A stretch of 29,258 nt of DNA from Gammaproteobacteria bacterium. GTDB taxonomy: Bacteria; Pseudomonadota; Gammaproteobacteria; Pseudomonadales; Azotimanducaceae. Each line of letters begins with the position of its first letter. Positions within the stretch are counted from its first letter, which is position 1. Position numbers and translations under genes: made by a program. The stretch is taken from contig JAUILW010000002.1 of the NCBI GenBank assembly GCA_030432795.1, positions 1 through 29,258 of the forward strand, read 5' to 3'. Of the stretch, positions 7,754-16,515 are shown in pieces. The notes under the pieces are model-generated. The model was not told the origin of the DNA. It made no database searches and saw only the letters and a list, made by a program, of their open reading frames with translations.

Positions 7754-8956
7754 ATGAGAACCATGCGACGCACCGCCAGCCTGCTGGCCACACTACTCCT
7801 GACGGCTGGTGGCTGGGCCCAGGAAGTGACCTACCAGCATCTGGAGCAGCACCTCGGTCTCGCGTTCGACGACGATGTGCGGCAACAGCTCGTGCCAATC
7901 CTGCGCGACTTCAACACCCTCGAGGGTAATCGTTCCCTGGCCATGGCGGTGGACGCCGACGGCGATGTGAGCGTGGGCTATGCATTCAGCGCAAACCGGG
8001 CAGTGGCTTCCGCGCAGGCCCTGGCGCAGTGCGACGCCCAGCGCAGCGAGCACATCGACGTGCACGCGGCCTGCGAGATCGTGCACCTGAACAACCAAAT
8101 GGTGCCGACGGCAGCCCAACTCAAGGCGCCCTACGGCCCGGATGACCCAAGCTTCGTCTGGCGCGTGCAGGGCAAGCAGGCCACCGTCTATCTCGGCGGC
8201 ACCATCCATCTCATGAAGCCCGCGCTGTACCCGTTGAATCAGGCGCTGCGCGGCGCCTACCAGGCATCGCAGCAGCTTGCCGTGGAGGTGAACATACTCG
8301 CGCCAAGCACAGACGACACGGCGGCGATCGCGCGCCTGGTGACGGCGGACGCGGCGTTGGTGCGGGCCGCCTACTCCGAACGTCTGATGGAACACATCAC
8401 ACAGTTCGCTTCCAACAACGGCGTCCCGGCGGATGCGCTGCTCGGCATGCAGCCGAACATCCTGAGCGCCAACGTTGCCGTCGCACAGATGGCGGCGCTG
8501 GGCTACGACCCGGCGTCGGGAATCGATCGCCACTTTCTGCTTCGTGCAGCCAGCGACAACAAGCCGGTGATCGAGCTCGAAAGCGCCGCACAGCAACTGA
8601 CGCTGCTCACGAGCCTGCCGCTGGAAGATCAGGCCAAGCTACTGGAGCAGACGTTCGAGGAGCTCGATGACGCCAGCGCCTTTCTCACTGAAGCCGTAGG
8701 CAGTTGGCTGGCAGGTGATGCACAGGCGATGTTCGAATCCACCGCGGAAGATTTCGACGACCCGGCCCTCGCCGCCTTCGGCCGCCGCATGCTGGACGAA
8801 CGCAACGCCGCCATGGCGACAAAGATCGTCGAGCTGATCCAGGGCGACCGCGATACCCTGGTGCTGGTGGGTGCCGCTCACTTCGGCGGCCCCCAGGGCA
8901 TCCTGGCATTGCTCGAGCAGGCCGGCTGGAAAGCGGAACAACTACCTCGCGGCTGA
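7754..8956 (+). CDS. TraB/GumN-family protein
   Basis: 400 residues. Signal peptide MRTMRRTASLLATLLLTAGG-WAQ. Residues ~25-130 form an extra N-terminal region with two Cys (C93, C107) not typical of the family. The TraB/GumN domain starts near FVWRVQG and has the hallmark YLGGTIHLMK (148-155) and the closing LVLVGAAHFGGPQGILALLEQAGW. The GTIH and GAAH motifs supply putative metal-ligand His residues, as in the related Tiki/EreA-type metalloproteases. The start lies one base after the preceding stop, making it the fourth gene of the envelope operon; ATG at 7763 is an alternative. It is probably periplasmic, with activity inferred from family only. Its stop directly abuts the stop of the convergent monooxygenase gene. 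Confidence 0.87.
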   Translation: MRTMRRTASLLATLLLTAGGWAQEVTYQHLEQHLGLAFDDDVRQQLVPILRDFNTLEGNRSLAMAVDADGDVSVGYAFSANRAVASAQALAQCDAQRSEHIDVHAACEIVHLNNQMVPTAAQLKAPYGPDDPSFVWRVQGKQATVYLGGTIHLMKPALYPLNQALRGAYQASQQLAVEVNILAPSTDDTAAIARLVTADAALVRAAYSERLMEHITQFASNNGVPADALLGMQPNILSANVAVAQMAALGYDPASGIDRHFLLRAASDNKPVIELESAAQQLTLLTSLPLEDQAKLLEQTFEELDDASAFLTEAVGSWLAGDAQAMFESTAEDFDDPALAAFGRRMLDERNAAMATKIVELIQGDRDTLVLVGAAHFGGPQGILALLEQAGWKAEQLPRG

Positions 8957-10729
8957 TCAGCGCTCGAAGTGAAAGTGCTGATCGAAAGCTGCGCGGACTT
9001 CCCCCTGATGCTCGAAATAGCGCCGGAAACCGCCATTGTAATTGCCGTCCTGGCGGCGGTTCTCTTCGCCTTCGAAGTTGTAGTAGCCGGGCGTGCACTC
9101 CTGGTTGCGGTTGGTTTTGCCGCGATGGCGGATCACCTCATCCACCCACCAGGACTCTGAGTCTTCCGTCGGGTCCATGGTGCGAAACCCGTGCTGTCGC
9201 ACATGATCGATGCAGGCAGCAATGTGATCGCCCTGCGTCTGCAGCATGTCCGTCAGATTGAACTGAAACGATGCCTGGTAGCCACCCATGATGAACAGGT
9301 TCGGGAAGCCGGCCGTGTGGATACCGAGCAATGTGCGGATACCGTCGGCGTACTTGTCTTCGAGATCCACACCCTCGCGGCCGACGATGCGGTTGTAGAT
9401 ACCGGTTTTCTGTACCTCGAATCCGGTGGCGTAAATGAGCACATCCACCGGGTACTCCTGGCCTTTGAACACCGGGCCGCGTTCATTGATCTCGGTAATA
9501 CCCTTGCCGTGGGTATCCACAAGATGCACGTGCGGCAAGTTGAAGCTCGGCAGATAGTCGTTGTGGAAGCACGGCCGCTTGCACATGAACATGTACCAGG
9601 GCTTGAGCGCGTCGGCGGTGGTCGGGTTCTGCACGATCTCGTCGATGCGCTTGTGAATGCGCATCATGTAGTCGATGTTGGCGTTTTCCTGGTATCGGAG
9701 CTTTTCCTCCGGCGTCATGGCATCGAACCGCGCCTGCTGCTCCGGTGAGCGTTCGACGATGCTGAGCACCCGCGCCCGCCGGCGCGCCTGCCAACCAGGC
9801 TTCAAGCGCCGCGCCCAATTGGGGTCGGTGGGCCAGTCGTCGCGAATATCGATGCTGCTGGGCGTGCGCTGAAACACGTACAGCGCTTTCGAAGCCCGTG
9901 CGAGTTCCGGCACCGCCTGCACCGCACTGGCGCCGGTGCCGATGATGCCGACCACCTTATCTCGCAGATGCTCCAGCTTCTCGCCCGTGTAGGCATAGTC
10001 CCAGCGGGACGTATGGAAGCTGTGCCCGGCGTATCGTTCCATACCCTGGATACGGGACAGCTTCGGCTTCGACAGGGTGCCGTTCGCGCATACGATGAAC
10101 TGCGCGCGCATGTGGTCACCCCGGTCGGTGCGCACGTGCCACACTTTCTCCTGGTCATCCCAGCGTGTCTCGGTGACCGTGGTCTGGAACACCGCCAGGT
10201 CGTAGAGGTCGTACTTGCGCGCAATGGCCTGGCAGTGGGCGAGAATCTCCGGGCCGCGGGCGTAATGGTGCAGCGGCACGTAGTCGAGTTCATCCAGCAA
10301 TGGCAGGTAGTCGTAGCTGACAACATCGCAGGCCACACCGGGGTAGCGATTCCAATACCAGGTACCGCCGACGTCCGCGCCGCGCTCGACGATGCGGATG
10401 CTCTGTACGCCTTTCTCGCGCAAGCGCGCCGACGTCAGCAGGGCAGAGAAACCGCCGCCGATGAACAGCACCTCTACCGTGTCGTCGATGGCCGGCCGAG
10501 GTGTCGGCGTGTCCGCGTAGGGGTCGTTCTCGTAGCGCGCCAGATCCCCGGTGAGGTCCGAGGTGTACTGGCTGGTGCCTTCCGGGCGGTAGGCCAGACG
10601 CAGGTCACGCTCCTTGGCGAAGCGGGCCTTGATGCCGTCGTAGTATGACTGTGGCTTGCGCTCACGCTTCTTGCGTTGCGACGCCGTCTGCTGCTCCTGC
10701 GCTTTCTCCTGCTCGTGCTCCCCAGCCAT
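8957..10729 (-). CDS. Baeyer-Villiger-type flavin monooxygenase
   Basis: 590 residues. It likely oxidises a ketone to an ester or lactone using FAD, NADPH and O2. Two Rossmann motifs are visible, GGGFSALL at 91-98 (FAD) and GTGASAV at 264-270 (NADPH), with GGTWYWNRYPG at 121-131. Between them lies the BVMO fingerprint, YAGHSFHTSRWD (233-244), matching F-x-G-x3-H-x3-W-(P/D) with Tyr in place of Phe. A charged, Gln/Lys-rich N-terminal extension of ~80 residues precedes the FAD domain, as in larger BVMOs acting on cyclic or steroidal ketones. The start at 10729 is chosen because the open frame beyond it runs antisense to tetR. It is divergent from a TetR regulator 69 bases away, its probable controller. 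The substrate is unknown. Confidence 0.92.
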   Translation of the reverse strand: MAGEHEQEKAQEQQTASQRKKRERKPQSYYDGIKARFAKERDLRLAYRPEGTSQYTSDLTGDLARYENDPYADTPTPRPAIDDTVEVLFIGGGFSALLTSARLREKGVQSIRIVERGADVGGTWYWNRYPGVACDVVSYDYLPLLDELDYVPLHHYARGPEILAHCQAIARKYDLYDLAVFQTTVTETRWDDQEKVWHVRTDRGDHMRAQFIVCANGTLSKPKLSRIQGMERYAGHSFHTSRWDYAYTGEKLEHLRDKVVGIIGTGASAVQAVPELARASKALYVFQRTPSSIDIRDDWPTDPNWARRLKPGWQARRRARVLSIVERSPEQQARFDAMTPEEKLRYQENANIDYMMRIHKRIDEIVQNPTTADALKPWYMFMCKRPCFHNDYLPSFNLPHVHLVDTHGKGITEINERGPVFKGQEYPVDVLIYATGFEVQKTGIYNRIVGREGVDLEDKYADGIRTLLGIHTAGFPNLFIMGGYQASFQFNLTDMLQTQGDHIAACIDHVRQHGFRTMDPTEDSESWWVDEVIRHRGKTNRNQECTPGYYNFEGEENRRQDGNYNGGFRRYFEHQGEVRAAFDQHFHFER

Positions 10730-10762
10730 CGTTCTCACCCTCACGCTCCGATTCGACCCATT

Positions 10763-10791
10763 TTGACACGACCTGACGCACTCCCGACAAT
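10763..10791 (+). promoter_or_regulatory. Candidate sigma70 promoter of the TetR gene, near-leaderless
   Basis: TTGACA (10763-10768, perfect -35) is followed 17 bases later by GACAAT (10786-10791, 4/6 to the -10 consensus). Transcription would begin about 10798, right at the ATG at 10799. No ribosome-binding site precedes that ATG, which is consistent with a leaderless or very short 5' end. Confidence 0.55.
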
Positions 10792-10798
10792 TCCGCGC

Positions 10799-11425
10799 AT
10801 GGCAAAAAAGCCCTACCACCATGGCGACCTCGCCAACGCGCTGCTGGAGGCCGCCGAATCGCTGCTCGCCGAGCAGGGCATCGCCGGTTTTACGCTGCGC
10901 GCCTGCGCACGCCGCGCCGGCGTATCCCACGCCGCTCCCGCACACCACTTTGGCGACGTCAAAGGCCTGCTTACCGCGGTCGCCAGCCGCGGCTTCATCG
11001 CACTGCACGACACGCTTTGCAGGCATATCGAGCCTGTGCGGGGTGACCTTGCGGCGGAGTTCAGCGCCACCGCCCGGGCCTACGCGGAGTTCGCGGAGGA
11101 ACGCCCGGAGCACTTCCGTATCATGTTCCGCTGCGATCTTGTGGACGTGAACGCACCTGCACTGCACCACGCCATGGGCGATGCATTCTGCATGCTCACC
11201 AACGTCATTCGCCGTCAGCGTGGCGAGCCCGAGATCGCCCCGGCCGACCTGGTGACCTTTCAGGCTGCCGACCTGATCAATGACATCCTCATCGGTTGGT
11301 GCTTCGTGCACGGCTTCGCGCATCTGCAGCTCGAAGCGCAACTCGGGATCATCCCGGTGGGCATGAAAGATGACATGCGAGACAAAGCCGCCTTACGATT
11401 GTCCGCACTGATCCGCAACCCATGA
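10799..11425 (+). CDS. TetR/AcrR-family transcriptional regulator
   Basis: 208 residues. The N-terminal helix-turn-helix domain is typical: KKPYHHGDLANALLEAAESLLAEQGIAGFTLRACARRAGVSHAAPAHHFGDVKGLLTAVA (about residues 3-62). The C-terminal ligand domain contains RPEHFRIMFRCDLVD, a pattern of the WHG subfamily. The ATG at 10799 has no Shine-Dalgarno sequence and lies at the predicted transcription start. The frame is open further upstream, but that region reads as intergenic DNA and the start of the divergent BVMO. It stands between the BVMO gene and an acyl-CoA ligase gene that begins ten bases after its stop, so it probably represses both in response to a substrate or acyl-CoA. Confidence 0.9.
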   Translation: MAKKPYHHGDLANALLEAAESLLAEQGIAGFTLRACARRAGVSHAAPAHHFGDVKGLLTAVASRGFIALHDTLCRHIEPVRGDLAAEFSATARAYAEFAEERPEHFRIMFRCDLVDVNAPALHHAMGDAFCMLTNVIRRQRGEPEIAPADLVTFQAADLINDILIGWCFVHGFAHLQLEAQLGIIPVGMKDDMRDKAALRLSALIRNP

Positions 11426-11435
11426 GAGAGACGCC

Positions 11436-12947
11436 TTGAACATCGCCATGTTCCTGCAGATGGCCGCGGAGGTCTGTCCAGACCGCCGGGCGCTGACCAG
11501 CCAGCACGTCCACTACACCTATGGCGAGCTATACGCACAAGCGCAAGCGGCTGCACGGCTGTTCCGGGATAGCGGCCGTCGCTACGTGGCAGTGCTGGAC
11601 ACGTCGAGCCCCGCGGTCCCCATCGCCCTGATGGGCGCCGCAATGGCTGGCATCCCTTACGTCCCCCTCAACTACAGGCTAAGCCGGGATCAGCTCGACG
11701 CGCTGGTGGCACGTATCCAACCGGCCTACCTGATCGCCGACAGCGACAACGAAGCAGCCTATGGTGCGTTGCCGGAAAGCACCACCACAAGCCGCCAAGC
11801 GTTTTTAGAAGCGACACTTGCGTCTACGGAGCCCTTCGCGGATCTTGCCGACGATCCGAGCGCCGTCGCGGTTCAGCTGTTCACGAGCGGCACCACCGGC
11901 ACACCGAAGGCTGCCATCCTGCGCCACGAGCATCTGGTGTCCTACATCCTCGGTACCGTCGAGTTCATGGGCGCCGCTGAAGAAGAAGCCACGCTGGTCA
12001 CGGTGCCGCCTTACCACATCGCCGGCATCTCTGCCGTTATGAGCTCCATCTACGCCTGCCGACGCATCGTCCAGTTGCCGGACTTCGGTGCCGCCGCCTG
12101 GCTGGAGCTCGCCGAGCACGAGCAGGTGACCAACGCATTCGTCGTGCCCACCATGCTGTCCCGCGTCATCGACCATCTGGACACCATCGAGCGTGCACCC
12201 GATCTTGCGAATCTGCGGGCCATCGCCTATGGGGGTGGCAAGATGCCCGTGCCGGTCATCGAGCGTGCCCTGGAGCTGTTCCCCAACACGAACTTCACCA
12301 ACGCCTACGGGCTCACGGAAACGAGCTCTACCATCGCCCTGCTGGGGCCGGAGGATCACCGGGAGGCCATACAGGCCGGCACTGAGGAGGCACGCGCTCG
12401 CCTCGGTTCCGTGGGCAAGCCGCTACCGTCGGTGGAATTGCAGATCCGTGACGATGCCGGCGCCGTACTACCCGCAGGGCAGGCGGGGGAGATCTACGTA
12501 CGTGGGCCACAGGTATCCGGTGAGTACCTCGAGCGCAACGCGCTCATCGACGACGGCTGGTTCCCCACCCGCGACGCAGGCTACCTGGACGAGGCTGGCT
12601 ATCTGTTTCTGTCAGGTCGAGCAGACGATGTCATCGTCCGTGGCGGCGAAAACATTTCGCCCGCCGAAATCGAGGATGTGCTCATAGCCCACCCTGGGAT
12701 CGTCGACGCGGCGGCGCTGGGCGTACCGTCCAACGAGTGGGGCGAAACGGTGGCCGTGTATGTGGTTCTGAAAGCGCCCGGCGCTCTAAACCCCCATGAA
12801 GTGCAGAATCTTGTCAAAACGCACTTGCGGTCCTCCCGCGTGCCAGAGTACGTGATTTTCGAAAGCGAGCTTCCGTACAACGAAACCGGTAAGCTGCTGC
12901 GGCGCGAGCTGAGGGCGCAATTCGCAGAGGCGTTTCCTCCGCCCTAA
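11436..12947 (+). CDS. Acyl-CoA synthetase (AMP-forming ligase)
   Basis: 503 residues of the ANL superfamily, converting a carboxylic acid, ATP and CoA to an acyl-CoA. Motifs in order: phosphate loop FTSGTTGTPK (149-158), the PPYHIAG loop, NAYGLTETSS (A5), GWFPTRDAGYLDEAGYLFLSGRADDVIVRGGENISPAEIE (A7-A8 hinge) and the catalytic Lys486 in ETGKLLRREL (A10). The length suits medium-chain or cyclic/aromatic acid ligases. The start is a TTG at 11436, favoured by GAGAGA six bases upstream; the in-frame ATG at 11448 has no ribosome site. It forms an operon with tetR and lies beside the divergent BVMO, so a ring- or ester-derived acid is a plausible substrate. Confidence 0.91.
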   Translation: MNIAMFLQMAAEVCPDRRALTSQHVHYTYGELYAQAQAAARLFRDSGRRYVAVLDTSSPAVPIALMGAAMAGIPYVPLNYRLSRDQLDALVARIQPAYLIADSDNEAAYGALPESTTTSRQAFLEATLASTEPFADLADDPSAVAVQLFTSGTTGTPKAAILRHEHLVSYILGTVEFMGAAEEEATLVTVPPYHIAGISAVMSSIYACRRIVQLPDFGAAAWLELAEHEQVTNAFVVPTMLSRVIDHLDTIERAPDLANLRAIAYGGGKMPVPVIERALELFPNTNFTNAYGLTETSSTIALLGPEDHREAIQAGTEEARARLGSVGKPLPSVELQIRDDAGAVLPAGQAGEIYVRGPQVSGEYLERNALIDDGWFPTRDAGYLDEAGYLFLSGRADDVIVRGGENISPAEIEDVLIAHPGIVDAAALGVPSNEWGETVAVYVVLKAPGALNPHEVQNLVKTHLRSSRVPEYVIFESELPYNETGKLLRRELRAQFAEAFPPP

Positions 12948-13011
12948 AACGCAAAGATATTTGACCACATAAACCCACCCGTGCAGGACAGACGATTGGG
13001 TGCTGATCTGA

Positions 13012-13037
13012 TTGTAAAAGCGTCACCGAACTTACAA
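13012..13037. repeat. Short inverted repeat upstream of the SGNH hydrolase gene
   Basis: TTGTAA and TTACAA are exact inverted 6-mers separated by 14 bases, in the 165-base gap before the SGNH gene. It could be a regulator site or chance. The rest of the gap shows no gene. Confidence 0.3.
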
Positions 13038-13066
13038 CCCCCTCACACCGCATTTCCGGTTCACGT

Positions 13067-13072
13067 GATAAT
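13067..13072 (+). promoter_or_regulatory. Candidate -10 element for the SGNH hydrolase gene
   Basis: GATAAT matches the -10 consensus at 5/6 positions, 41 bases before the chosen start. No good -35 hexamer is found at the normal spacing, so an activator would be needed if this is used. Confidence 0.33.
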
Positions 13073-13112
13073 TTTCCATGCTTATCGAATGGGACGAGTT
13101 CGAAGCACGTAC

Positions 13113-16100
13113 ATGTTGCACAGGAAGCCCAGACAAGTATTCGGGTTCTTTCGTGCCGCTTTCGCCTTCACGGCTGCGGCCACGGCAGCCTTGTCAGCCG
13201 CGGAAGCACCTGAAGCCTCTGAGGCGATCAATTGGGCTCCCTGCACTGCCGCCCCGGAAGCCGGAGCGCTGGCCGGTCCCACCCGCCATGGGTTACGGGT
13301 GGAGATCGAAGAGGGCAACCTGCAGCTTACCCGCGTGCTCTGCGAGCGTGTGGCGGCTGCGGAAAATCCGACCGCAGCGAATGCTGACCAACCCTCCAAT
13401 GCGATGGCCGTGCAGCCAGTTCACCCCTTGATCCTGAGGGGCGCAACATTACCCAGCCCGTCGCTCCTCAGCCCATCAACCGCGGCGATCACAGACATCG
13501 TTCAACCGCCGGCCCACGCCGATGCCGCACCGGCTAACGGCACCACCCCAGCAGCAAACCCGGTGATCAATCGCAGCCGCAACCGGGACAACGCCCAGGG
13601 CTGGAATGGCATGGTACCTTCCGGTCAGGACCACCTGTCGCGCTATGTGCCTACCAGCAATCCGCCAGTCATACAGCCCATCGGTGATCGATCCGTCGTC
13701 GTCTCGACCCAGCTGGTCATCTCGATCACCGCAACAGACAGCGACGGTCCGTGGCCGCTGGTCATCAAGGTGCAATCGTCAACGCCCACTCTACCTCCGA
13801 GTGCAACCCTGACGGACAACGGTGATGGCAGCGCTGTGTTCACCTGGACTCCCCAGCAGGGCGACGAAGGGGTATATCAGGTACGGTTCCGTGCCCGGGA
13901 CAACGGCGGCACTGGTACGATTGGTGAACAGACGATCACGATCACCGTGGAGCCCGCGAACGAGCCGCCGGAAATCGACGAGATCGCCAATCAGCAACTG
14001 CCCGCACGCACACCGTTGAGCGTTGCCGTCAGCAGTACCGACACAGACGGACCGGCACCGATTACGCTGAGCATTGCATCATCAACGCCAACGTTGCCTG
14101 CAGCTGCGGTGCTGACAGACTTCGGCAACGGCACGGGCTCCTTGGACTGGACCCCGGCAAACGCAGACCAAGGCACGTATGCGGTAACGATCCGCGCCAC
14201 GGATGCCGCTGGCGCTTTCAGCGAAGAGAGTTTCACTATCGATGTGCAGGACAACGCGCCGCCCGTGCTCACGCCTGTCCCGCCGGTCACTGTCATGCGT
14301 GGCAACACGATCAGCTTCAACGTCAATGCCACGGATAGCGATGGGCCGGCACCAATCGCGCTGACGATCGCTTCTTCGAGCCCGGCCCTGCCGCCGTCAG
14401 CGAGCTTTACCGACAATGGCAACGGCACCGCATCGTTCAACTGGCCCACCGTCGTCGGCGACGCCGGCACGTACACCGTGACCTTCCGCGCAAGGGATGG
14501 CGGCGGTGCCGGTGAATTTTCGCAGGTGAGCACAACACTGACCGTGTATTCCACCGGCGGGGACACGGTGCAGCTGCCTTTCCTGGACAATTTCTCCGAC
14601 GGCAACCTCAACGGCTGGGTGCCCGTTGATGATGTACCCATCGCCTCCAACTGGACGGTCACCGGCGGGCAGGCACACGAAACCGAACGCCTCATCAGCG
14701 TACTCGGCTTCGACGAGACGTACATACTCGGTTCGTTCCTGGCGCTTACCGGAGGCGCCTCGCTGACCGATTACGCCGTCAGCGCCCGGCTCGAATTTCT
14801 CGCCGAGGATCAGCAGGCCGATGTTGGTTTGATGTTCCGCTATGTCAGCCCCACCAACTACTACCGGCTGTCTTTCAACGCGGCTCGAAGCTTCGCGCGC
14901 CTCGAAAAACAGGTGAACGGAACCTTCAGCACCCTGGCGGTGAACGCACGCGGGTACAAGCGCAACGAAGTGCTGAACGTCGAAGTGCGCGTCGCCGGCG
15001 ACGACATCGTTGTAGACATCAACGGTGACACGGTATTCGCGGTTACCGACAGCGACATCAGCAGTGGCTCCGTAGCGCTTTTCTGCGCCCACGAAAGCCG
15101 CTTCGACGACGTGCTGATAACCGCACTCAACAACACGCCGTCCGTCGCGCTGTCTTCACCGCTGGCCCACATCGGCGACGAAGACACAAACATCACCGCG
15201 GAGGCGATGGTACGCAACGCACCCGCCGGGGCGAAGGTGGACTTCGTGCTCAACGGCAACGTCACGATCACCGACAGCACCGCTCCCTTTGCGGCTACGT
15301 TCGCCTCCGTGCCCACGGGCAATCACACCATCGCGGCCATTCTGCGCAACGCACAGAATCAGGAACTCGACCGGGACACCAACGTACTCGTAGGGGCCGG
15401 CGGCAACCGAATCGCTTCCATCGGCGACAGCATCACGCAGGGAAGCGGCGATCTGGTATATGAAGACAACGTTTCGGCGCTGGAACGTGTGATCGGCTCG
15501 CAGAGCTTCCAGGCAAGCCTGACAGACCTGCTCGACGACAGCACATCGCCCACCAATGTGGTCTTCAACGAGGGAATAGGCGGCGATCGGTCGGATGACA
15601 CTGCCTTCGAACGCATTGACTCGATCCTCAGTCGTCACCCCGAAATGGACACCGCACTGCTGATGCTAGGCACGAACGACACCCTGGCAGCCATGCCTTC
15701 CGGCCTGGGCTGTTCAGGCGCCGCGTGCAACGGCACCTACAAAGGAAACATGCAAACGCTCGTCGACAAGATCCGTTGGTCGGACTACCCCACCAACACC
15801 GTCGCGAGCGGTATTCAGATCCTCGTAGCGGAACCGCCACCGGTATTCGCGGGAGCCAACCCGTGGAATTCTTCTTCCAACAACCGTCTGCGCGATTACA
15901 ACACCGTTATCACAACCGAACTCAGCGGTGTCAATCCGGGCCCGGACTTCTTCAGCTACTTCATGCAGAGCTCGTCGAGCAACTATGAGTCGCTGTTTCA
16001 GGATGACTATCACCCCAATGCACTGGGCTATGAGGTGATGGCAACGCTTTGGCACAACAGCCTGACGACACCAGTCGCCTTGCCATTCGTGCTGGACGAT

Positions 16101-16514
16101 CTCGACTCTTCGGCTGCGTTCGCACCCAAGCAGGACCTGATGCAGGTGGGCAGCGTGTTCCAGGCGGATACGAGCCATACGCTTTCGACCATCCCGGCAC
16201 TGCTGCAAGGCGGCCGCTGGCTGGTGGTGAACAACGCCGACTACACGAACAGCTCTTCGAACTACCTGACATTCGACACAGATCGGGCCGTCGACGTCTA
16301 CGTTGCATACGACGGTGGCGCATCGTCGCGCCCTGCCTGGATGAACGGATTTACCGATACCGGGCAGAACATCACCACGAGCCACCCATCAGCCCCGTCG
16401 TACGATGTCTTCGTACGCAGCTACCCCGCAGGCGCTGTTACGCTGGGCGGCGCGTCAGCCAGCGGAGCGGCCGGCGTCAACGCAAATATGATCGTCATCG
16501 TCGTGGAGGACTGA
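13113..16514 (+). CDS. Large secreted SGNH/GDSL hydrolase with Ig-like repeats
   Basis: 1133 residues from the ATG at 13113; an ATG at 13089 is also possible, and neither has a strong ribosome site. Signal peptide: basic MLHRKPRQ, hydrophobic core, then ALSAAEA. After a low-complexity Ala/Pro/Asn-rich linker come three Ig/cadherin-like repeats (~183-282, 283-380, 381-479), a LamG-like beta-sandwich (~488-668), another Ig-like domain (~673-763), the SGNH hydrolase domain (~767-980) and a C-terminal beta domain (~992-1133). The catalytic set is visible: GDSIT with Ser773, LGTND with Asn855, and D964-D-Y-H967. SGNH enzymes are esterases, often deacetylating or deacylating polysaccharides; the surrounding beta domains suggest extracellular binding to a polymer. 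The small gene downstream starts one base after its stop. Confidence 0.88.
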   Translation: MLHRKPRQVFGFFRAAFAFTAAATAALSAAEAPEASEAINWAPCTAAPEAGALAGPTRHGLRVEIEEGNLQLTRVLCERVAAAENPTAANADQPSNAMAVQPVHPLILRGATLPSPSLLSPSTAAITDIVQPPAHADAAPANGTTPAANPVINRSRNRDNAQGWNGMVPSGQDHLSRYVPTSNPPVIQPIGDRSVVVSTQLVISITATDSDGPWPLVIKVQSSTPTLPPSATLTDNGDGSAVFTWTPQQGDEGVYQVRFRARDNGGTGTIGEQTITITVEPANEPPEIDEIANQQLPARTPLSVAVSSTDTDGPAPITLSIASSTPTLPAAAVLTDFGNGTGSLDWTPANADQGTYAVTIRATDAAGAFSEESFTIDVQDNAPPVLTPVPPVTVMRGNTISFNVNATDSDGPAPIALTIASSSPALPPSASFTDNGNGTASFNWPTVVGDAGTYTVTFRARDGGGAGEFSQVSTTLTVYSTGGDTVQLPFLDNFSDGNLNGWVPVDDVPIASNWTVTGGQAHETERLISVLGFDETYILGSFLALTGGASLTDYAVSARLEFLAEDQQADVGLMFRYVSPTNYYRLSFNAARSFARLEKQVNGTFSTLAVNARGYKRNEVLNVEVRVAGDDIVVDINGDTVFAVTDSDISSGSVALFCAHESRFDDVLITALNNTPSVALSSPLAHIGDEDTNITAEAMVRNAPAGAKVDFVLNGNVTITDSTAPFAATFASVPTGNHTIAAILRNAQNQELDRDTNVLVGAGGNRIASIGDSITQGSGDLVYEDNVSALERVIGSQSFQASLTDLLDDSTSPTNVVFNEGIGGDRSDDTAFERIDSILSRHPEMDTALLMLGTNDTLAAMPSGLGCSGAACNGTYKGNMQTLVDKIRWSDYPTNTVASGIQILVAEPPPVFAGANPWNSSSNNRLRDYNTVITTELSGVNPGPDFFSYFMQSSSSNYESLFQDDYHPNALGYEVMATLWHNSLTTPVALPFVLDDLDSSAAFAPKQDLMQVGSVFQADTSHTLSTIPALLQGGRWLVVNNADYTNSSSNYLTFDTDRAVDVYVAYDGGASSRPAWMNGFTDTGQNITTSHPSAPSYDVFVRSYPAGAVTLGGASASGAAGVNANMIVIVVED
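13659..14549 (+). repeat. Three tandem Ig-like domain repeats within the SGNH protein
   Basis: Units begin at 13659, 13959 and 14253 with N-x-P-P or NAPP and are 100, 98 and 99 codons long. Each carries DSDGP or DTDGP, a run like SSTPTLPPSA, LTDNGDG or a close variant, an aromatic strand (FTW, LDW or FNW), GxY and R-A-R/T-D. This is the pattern of He_PIG/cadherin-like repeats. Confidence 0.8.
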
Positions 16515-16515
16515 C

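Noticed and set aside
10730..11341. 204-codon in-frame extension upstream of the monooxygenase, antisense to tetR
   Set aside because: It would cover the tetR gene and the promoter region. The extension shows no domain, and the family start fits the ATG at 10729.
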